A stretch of 64,000 bases of DNA from an uncultured Eubacteriales bacterium. GTDB lineage: Bacteria; Bacillota; Clostridia; Peptostreptococcales; Anaerovoracaceae. The position numbers and the translations under genes are program-made. Positions 59,945 through 64,000 of this stretch are shown one piece after another. A model generated the notes under the pieces. That model was not told where the DNA came from, searched no databases, and saw nothing but the letters and a program-made list of their open reading frames with translations. Numbering within the stretch: the stretch's first letter is position 1; every line of letters begins with the position of its first letter. The DNA lies in the NCBI GenBank assembly GCA_900542565.1, contig UQOC01000006.1, forward strand, positions 1-64,000. Reading direction: 5' to 3'.

Positions 59945-60313
59945 ATGTGTAAAACAAGTTTCCCCAAAAACGGTGTGTTTTGGATCATAGAAGGGAAGCT
60001 GCTTGCCTTTGCGTTTGAAGAAGAAATTTATCCGGAGGGGATTGCAAAGTCTGGAACAACCTATAATCATAAAAAGCTGTGGAAAGCCGTTCATCCGAAA
60101 GGCTGCAGTAAACCTTACGACTATTATCCCCGAGGACATGTACATATTACGAAAGATGGTACAGCACATCTTTTTTTGAGCCCTCATATTACAGCCGGGT
60201 TTGTGCCGGAAATCAAAGTCTTCTTTGGTATAAGCGGAGATATGAAAATACACTATGATCATACGCCCCATTATTATTGCTATTTAGATGAAGGTTGGAG
60301 ACCATATACCTGA
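59945..60313 (+). CDS. hypothetical protein
   Basis: A 122-residue soluble protein: FWIIEGKLLAFAFEEEIYPE, KKLWKAVHPKGCSKPYDYYP, RGHVHITKDGTAHLFLSPHI and HYDHTPHYYCYLDEGW. It is rich in Tyr and His and may be a small beta-rich fold. ATG 59945 follows TAGGAGA; an in-frame ATG 59912 with AAGGA is also possible. Family not recognised; no neighbour suggests a role. Confidence 0.6.
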   Translation: MCKTSFPKNGVFWIIEGKLLAFAFEEEIYPEGIAKSGTTYNHKKLWKAVHPKGCSKPYDYYPRGHVHITKDGTAHLFLSPHITAGFVPEIKVFFGISGDMKIHYDHTPHYYCYLDEGWRPYT

Positions 60314-60414
60314 TTCGGGGAGATTGACATATGACAAAATCTCGCATTGATGCTGAGACCTATACAACAACGGAGCGGAGCTTATATTGAAGCTTCGCTC
60401 CGGGATAAAAGATC

Positions 60415-60963
60415 TTATGGATGAACACAGCTTTTCAGCCGATGAAGGATTGACATGAATGGCTTGGGATCAAGCAATTCTGCATATTCCTGATGACGCC
60501 GGCAGTTGTAACTGACCGTAAATAAGACAAGACTTTCGGTGTCACCGGGTTCGTCCGGGTCTGCTATATAATCGAGTTTGATCTTAAAGCGCAGGTCCTT
60601 TGGATTTTCTGTGCCGGGATCATCGAGATAATAGATGTCATCTGGATCAAAGCTCAGGTAAGTGATCCTGCGTATGGGGATGGTGAGGTTGCGGTATTCT
60701 GACATCATGGACTGAAGGACCAGGCCCTTATCAGTACGCATAAGGCATGATCGGACGCCTTTGAGCAGTTCGTAGGAATTGGTCTCCAGCTCCTGGAGAG
60801 ACGGACATTTCTTGACCGTTACGAGGACTATAGCGTCAGGAGAATATCTGTCGATCATATTATTGTAAAAAGGTATTAGATCGTCGTTGATGAAAATGAT
60901 CTCCGGCCTTGTAAAAGGCTGAGTGTCATATGATCTTTCGCTATATATGTAATCGTCGGACAT
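60415..60963 (-). CDS. hypothetical protein, PH-like, paralogue 1
   Basis: A 182-residue protein: FINDDLIPFYNNMIDRYSPD, GVRSCLMRTDKGLVLQSMMS, RNLTIPIRRITYLSFDPDD and HQEYAELLDPKPFMSILHRL. The DKGLVLQSMM...IPIRRI part looks like strands of a bacterial PH-like domain, which is inference. It is clearly related to its upstream neighbour at 60985. GAGGT precedes the ATG. No membrane helix. The pair are in the same direction and 21 bases apart. Confidence 0.68.
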   Translation of the reverse strand: MSDDYIYSERSYDTQPFTRPEIIFINDDLIPFYNNMIDRYSPDAIVLVTVKKCPSLQELETNSYELLKGVRSCLMRTDKGLVLQSMMSEYRNLTIPIRRITYLSFDPDDIYYLDDPGTENPKDLRFKIKLDYIADPDEPGDTESLVLFTVSYNCRRHQEYAELLDPKPFMSILHRLKSCVHP

Positions 60964-60984
60964 AGATATACCTCATTGCATGTA

Positions 60985-61533
60985 TTATTTATCGTTAATG
61001 CGCATGCGCTTTTGTATGGACCTGAGTTCTCGTAAAAAAGGTTTAGGGCTGAGCAGTTCAGCATATTCCTGATCACGCCAGTCGCAGTAGTCGGCGGTAT
61101 GTACAATCAACATCTCAGGGATACCACAACTGGTCATGAAATAAATAGTAATATCAAAATGGATTAGGGGCAGGTCATACATGTCAGGATTGTCGTTTGC
61201 ATTGATATTATTCGGATTGAATTCAATGGATTCTATCAACCGGAACGGAATGACAAGGCTGCGGCTGCCAGCCATCATGGACTGTAGCACAATACCCTTA
61301 TCGGTACACATAAGGCAGGCTTTAACCCCCTTGATCGTACCAGTTTCAGATGTTTCATGTTCTTTAAGCTGGTGGCATATGCCTACTCGTACAAAGACGA
61401 TAGCATCGGGGGTATATCTGTCGATCATCTTATTGTAAAAAGGAATGAGCTGATCGTTGATAAAGGCTTTCTCCTTGGATGTATACGGCCTGATTGCACG
61501 AAACTTCAAATGATGGTGATGAAGAATAGGCAT
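60985..61533 (-). CDS. hypothetical protein, PH-like, paralogue 2
   Basis: A 182-residue protein: FINDQLIPFYNKMIDRYTPD, GVKACLMCTDKGIVLQSMMA, RSLVIPFRLIESIEFNPNNI and DQEYAELLSPKPFLRELRSI. About half of the residues align with the protein at 60415. ATG 61533 is chosen over a longer frame because AAGGAGG lies six bases before it. Tandem duplication followed by divergence is the simplest origin. Function unknown. Confidence 0.68.
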   Translation of the reverse strand: MPILHHHHLKFRAIRPYTSKEKAFINDQLIPFYNKMIDRYTPDAIVFVRVGICHQLKEHETSETGTIKGVKACLMCTDKGIVLQSMMAGSRSLVIPFRLIESIEFNPNNINANDNPDMYDLPLIHFDITIYFMTSCGIPEMLIVHTADYCDWRDQEYAELLSPKPFLRELRSIQKRMRINDK

Positions 61534-61842
61534 GGATAAACCTCCTTCCGTTTGCAAAAATTATATCCTAACTTTGAAAGGAGAGCAATAGATATATGGA
61601 AAAAGGATTGACGATAAGAATTGGTTCGAGGCCTTGAAAGAAAAACAAGAGCTATTATCTCAGATTAACGCTTACTGGCAGGACACTCGGAGCAGGGCCG
61701 GGTAAAACTCCTTGGGAAAATAGTTCCGCCCCCTAACATGCCTCCCTACATTGTTGCCTACTGCTGGCGACGAACCGCATGACGGTGCATATAATGTAAT
61801 GACAGCCGCCCCAGGCGGCAGAACGATAGAAAGGAGAACACG
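61534..61842. other. gap with possible coding tail and small hairpin
   Basis: A frame at about 61590-61702 encodes DDKNWFEALKEKQELLSQIN and ends at TAA, without a visible start; it may be a gene relic. GCCGCC-CCA-GGCGGC (61805-61819) is a compact hairpin just before the amidase ribosome binding site. Promoter not identified. Confidence 0.3.
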
Positions 61843-62664
61843 ATGGCAAAAGTATATCTTTCTCCGTCCAATCACGGAGTAGATCAAAATAAATGTCTCA
61901 AAGACGGATGTTACGAAGATAAGCACACCAGGCCCATAGCCGACGCCTGCGCCAGATACCTCAAGTCCTCAGGGGTATCGGTAAAGATCGGCTCAGCGAG
62001 CAGGAACATGGCCGCAAGGTGCGCCGAATCAGACAGCTTCGGAGCCGATCTTTATGTGCCCATCCACACAAACGCCGCATCTGCTGACGCAAGATACTTG
62101 CTTTTCATGTTCTGGCAGGACAGCAGCGAGTATCGCAAGATCTTCAATGCGGTGGCTCCGCCGCTGGTAGAAATTTATCCGGGAAAAGTGACCGCCCATT
62201 TCGGTGTACGGCAGGATCTGGTGGAAATAAAGACGCCACGGGCCAGGACAGTTTACTGCGAGCTGGGCTTTCACACCAACCGGACGGATGTGGACGACTT
62301 CATCCATGACCCGGAAAAGGTAGGCAAGGCTCTAGCCAAAGGTATATGCGACTATCTCGGCGTCAGGTTTTCTGACGGGTCCGGCACATCTGACGGCTCC
62401 GGTGCGGCGAGCGGGTCAGGCACATCAGGCGGGTCAGGCACTGCGAGCGATTCCGGAGCAACCGGTGCGGGAACCGCTGTCAAACTGGCAGGCGTACCTC
62501 TGTATTATGCTTCCACGGCAAAAGTCCCGGCGACTCATGTGACCGGAACCTATTACCGCTGGGACGATGCGGTCGTCAGCGGCCGTGTCAGGATAACAAA
62601 TCTGAAATCGAGGGTGGGCGTTGCCGGTCAGGTGACAGGCTGGATAGACAAAAAATATGTATAG
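61843..62664 (+). CDS. N-acetylmuramoyl-L-alanine amidase (Amidase_3) with Gly/Ser linker
   Basis: A 273-residue zinc amidase. Zinc and catalytic residues are His in LSPSNHGVDQNKC, Glu in CYEDKHTRPIADA, His in YVPIHTNAA and Glu in VYCELGFHTN. After residue 180 comes a Gly/Ser/Thr linker and a C-terminal module (VKLAGVPLYYASTAKVPATH, VSGRVRITNLKSRVGVAGQV) that resembles an SH3-like wall-binding domain. No signal peptide is visible, so it may be exported by another route or act on lysis. AAAGGAG precedes the ATG. Confidence 0.85.
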   Translation: MAKVYLSPSNHGVDQNKCLKDGCYEDKHTRPIADACARYLKSSGVSVKIGSASRNMAARCAESDSFGADLYVPIHTNAASADARYLLFMFWQDSSEYRKIFNAVAPPLVEIYPGKVTAHFGVRQDLVEIKTPRARTVYCELGFHTNRTDVDDFIHDPEKVGKALAKGICDYLGVRFSDGSGTSDGSGAASGSGTSGGSGTASDSGATGAGTAVKLAGVPLYYASTAKVPATHVTGTYYRWDDAVVSGRVRITNLKSRVGVAGQVTGWIDKKYV

Positions 62665-62689
62665 AAAGGGGACCGCTTTGGTCCCTTTT
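62665..62689. terminator. terminator between amidase and tspO
   Basis: AAGGGGACC pairs with GGTCCCTTTT around a short loop; A and T runs on both sides suit the converging genes. Confidence 0.8.
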
Positions 62690-63156
62690 CAGTTGAGCGC
62701 ATAGACGCCCCAGTTGAGATAGCCGGCAAAAGTCACCCAGATCAGATAAGGAACCAGCAGCAGACCTGCCGGACAGGATAGTTTTCCGAAAGCGAGAGCG
62801 GTGGCCAGTATCAGGATCCACAGCAGTATCAGCCAGAAAAAAGCGATCAGATATGCCCTCAGATTAAAAAAGATTATCGGCCAGAAAAAATTAAAGGCAA
62901 GCTGGAGCCAATAAAGGACCATGGCGGACCTGCACGGCTTTCCGGAACGCAGTACGAGATAAGAGGCTATCCCCATAAGTACATAGAGGACCGTCCAAGC
63001 TGCCGGAAACAGCCATGAGGGCGGAGACAGGGGCGGCTTTTGCACCCATTGAAAAAGCTCCACATTATCTTTTATCAGAAATGCAGAAAACCCGCCCGCC
63101 GCCAGCGGCACGGCGAGACATATAATGAGAAGTTTCCAGTCTATCTTTTTCGGCAT
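62689..63156 (-). CDS. tspO: TspO/MBR family membrane protein
   Basis: A 155-residue protein with five membrane helices. Family motifs are [50 protein letters not shown] and [20 protein letters not shown]. TspO proteins bind porphyrins and related ligands and take part in stress or tetrapyrrole handling. ATG 63156 follows GAGGTG and is preferred over the in-frame GTG nine bases earlier. Confidence 0.92.
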   Translation of the reverse strand: MPKKIDWKLLIICLAVPLAAGGFSAFLIKDNVELFQWVQKPPLSPPSWLFPAAWTVLYVLMGIASYLVLRSGKPCRSAMVLYWLQLAFNFFWPIIFFNLRAYLIAFFWLILLWILILATALAFGKLSCPAGLLLVPYLIWVTFAGYLNWGVYALN

Positions 63157-63319
63157 GACAGTCACCTCGGATGATATTATATTGTTCTGTCTATATTATA
63201 TGACGTCCGGGACGGTCCTATTCAGCCGAAGCGGCGGCTGCAGGCCGGCGACATGCAGCGCCCATCGCCAATATATCCCCATCTTGCTTGTGGCCGCTTC
63301 CGCCAATGCCCCAAACAAT

Positions 63320-63348
63320 TTGCCTGTAACACCAAAATGGTTTATAAT
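63320..63348 (+). promoter_or_regulatory. guaA promoter
   Basis: TTGCCT (63320-63325), 17 bases, TATAAT (63343-63348). The leader is only about 20 bases, so no purine riboswitch is present. Confidence 0.65.
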
Positions 63349-63376
63349 AAAAGCAAATCAGCAAATGGAGGTTTTT

Positions 63377-64000
63377 ATGAAAGAAACCATTTTAATACTT
63401 GATTTCGGCGGCCAGTATAACCAGCTTATCGCCCGCCGTGTCAGAGAATGTAATGTTTATTGTGAAGTGCACCCTTACACCATGACCATCGACCAGATAA
63501 GGGAAATGGCGCCTAAGGGCATAATCCTCACCGGAGGGCCTAACAGCGTGTACGATCCAAAGTCGCCTCATGCTGAACCTGAGCTTTTCGCCCTGGGGAT
63601 ACCGGTGCTTGGGATCTGCTACGGAGCTCAGCTCATGGCCTATACTCTCGGCGGAAAAGTAGCCACTGCTCCTGTCAGTGAATACGGAAAGACGATCGTT
63701 TCGGTAAAGGACAAGACCGGCCTTTTAAGAGAGGTCAGCGACGAGACCGTGACATGGATGAGCCATACGGACTACATAGAAACTGTGCCTGAGGGCTTTA
63801 AGATAACTGCCGGCACGCCTGTATGCCCGGTGGCGGCCATGGAAAATCCGGAAAAAGATTTATACGCTTTCCAGTTCCATCCGGAAGTCACCCATTCGGA
63901 AGAGGGCATGAAAATGCTCTCGGCATTCGTGTACGGTCCTTGCGGGTGCAGCGGCGACTGGAAGATGGACAGCTTTGTGGAAAACGCCATCGCAGAGATC
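63377..64000 (+). CDS. guaA: GMP synthase (glutamine-hydrolysing), N-terminal part
   Basis: The gene runs off the window; 208 residues are visible. The class I glutamine amidotransferase domain has [34 protein letters not shown], the nucleophile Cys in [11 protein letters not shown] and the catalytic His-Glu in [13 protein letters not shown]. The ATP-pyrophosphatase domain lies beyond the end. The enzyme aminates XMP to GMP. GGAGG precedes the ATG. Confidence 0.95.
   Translation, partial: MKETILILDFGGQYNQLIARRVRECNVYCEVHPYTMTIDQIREMAPKGIILTGGPNSVYDPKSPHAEPELFALGIPVLGICYGAQLMAYTLGGKVATAPVSEYGKTIVSVKDKTGLLREVSDETVTWMSHTDYIETVPEGFKITAGTPVCPVAAMENPEKDLYAFQFHPEVTHSEEGMKMLSAFVYGPCGCSGDWKMDSFVENAIAEI

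Noticed and set aside
63349..63376. Purine riboswitch before guaA
   Set aside because: Only about 28 bases separate the -10 box from the start codon, too short for a riboswitch.

Overview
The window looks like a chromosomal segment of a strictly anaerobic Gram-positive Clostridia/Eubacteriales bacterium. The evidence is a SCIFF peptide with its radical SAM maturase (a clostridial hallmark), strong AGGAGG-type ribosome binding sites, two LytR-CpsA-Psr (LCP) proteins, teichoic-acid type genes (TarI, TarJ, TagF-like transferases), a sortase-type surface protein and a YtrA-type GntR regulator. No rRNA, tRNA, CRISPR array, transposase or prophage was recognised. Genus cannot be fixed from the sequence alone.

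Layout. (a) 1-2.3 kb: the tail of a Gly/Ser/Thr-rich protein, two XRE regulators and a sigma-70 family factor. (b) 2.4-23.1 kb: one long forward gene run for a Wzx/Wzy-type surface polysaccharide. It starts with a clear promoter, a PglF/CapD-type dehydratase, an aminotransferase and a PglC/WcaJ-type initiating sugar transferase. Four WbpA/D/B/E-type genes predict UDP-2,3-diacetamido-hexuronic acid. A WecB-type epimerase, glycosyltransferases, flippase, polymerase and an MBOAT/DHHW O-acetylation pair follow. Conserved sugar-nucleotide genes are GC-richer, while the cassette-like assembly genes are visibly AT-rich. (c) 23.1-29.9 kb: an accessory and decaying region with a DUF4236 fossil, a frame-broken dNTPase, a Fic protein, a DUF4143 ATPase and a chimera of two truncated genes. 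(d) 29.9-40.1 kb: a second polymer locus with flippase, two CDP-glycerol/ribitol-type polyolphosphotransferases, a polymerase/ligase-like membrane protein, TarI and TarJ for CDP-ribitol, a GT2 protein and an LCP ligase, suggesting a ribitol-phosphate-containing wall polymer.

(e) 40.1-46.8 kb: a reverse-strand operon TPR - DUF4037 nucleotidyltransferase-like - DUF4125, then thrS without a TGS domain and a second LCP protein. (f) 46.8-53.8 kb: the most unusual stretch. Two promoters (47254-47284 and 50118-50148) share the same design: TTGACA, nine nearly identical bases, ten consecutive Gs, then the -10 box. A homopolymer inside the spacer is the classic layout of a phase-variable promoter. One drives a large sortase-anchored beta-helix surface protein; the other reads into a truncated polyolphosphotransferase followed by other gene fragments. 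Two related fold-back intergenic elements carrying TGACAACT-N2-AGTTGTCA lie nearby, at 46.9 and 53.4 kb, together with several G5/C5 palindromes. The SCIFF system (scfA, scfB) is also here. (g) 53.8-64.0 kb: SppA, a GntR-ABC transporter operon, a flavoprotein, hypothetical proteins including a tandem paralogous pair, an amidase, TspO and the start of guaA.

As a whole the window is dominated by cell-surface construction: two glycopolymer pathways, their LCP attachment enzymes, a wall amidase and a probably phase-variable surface protein. All functional calls come from reading motifs and recalled family features; no database search was run.
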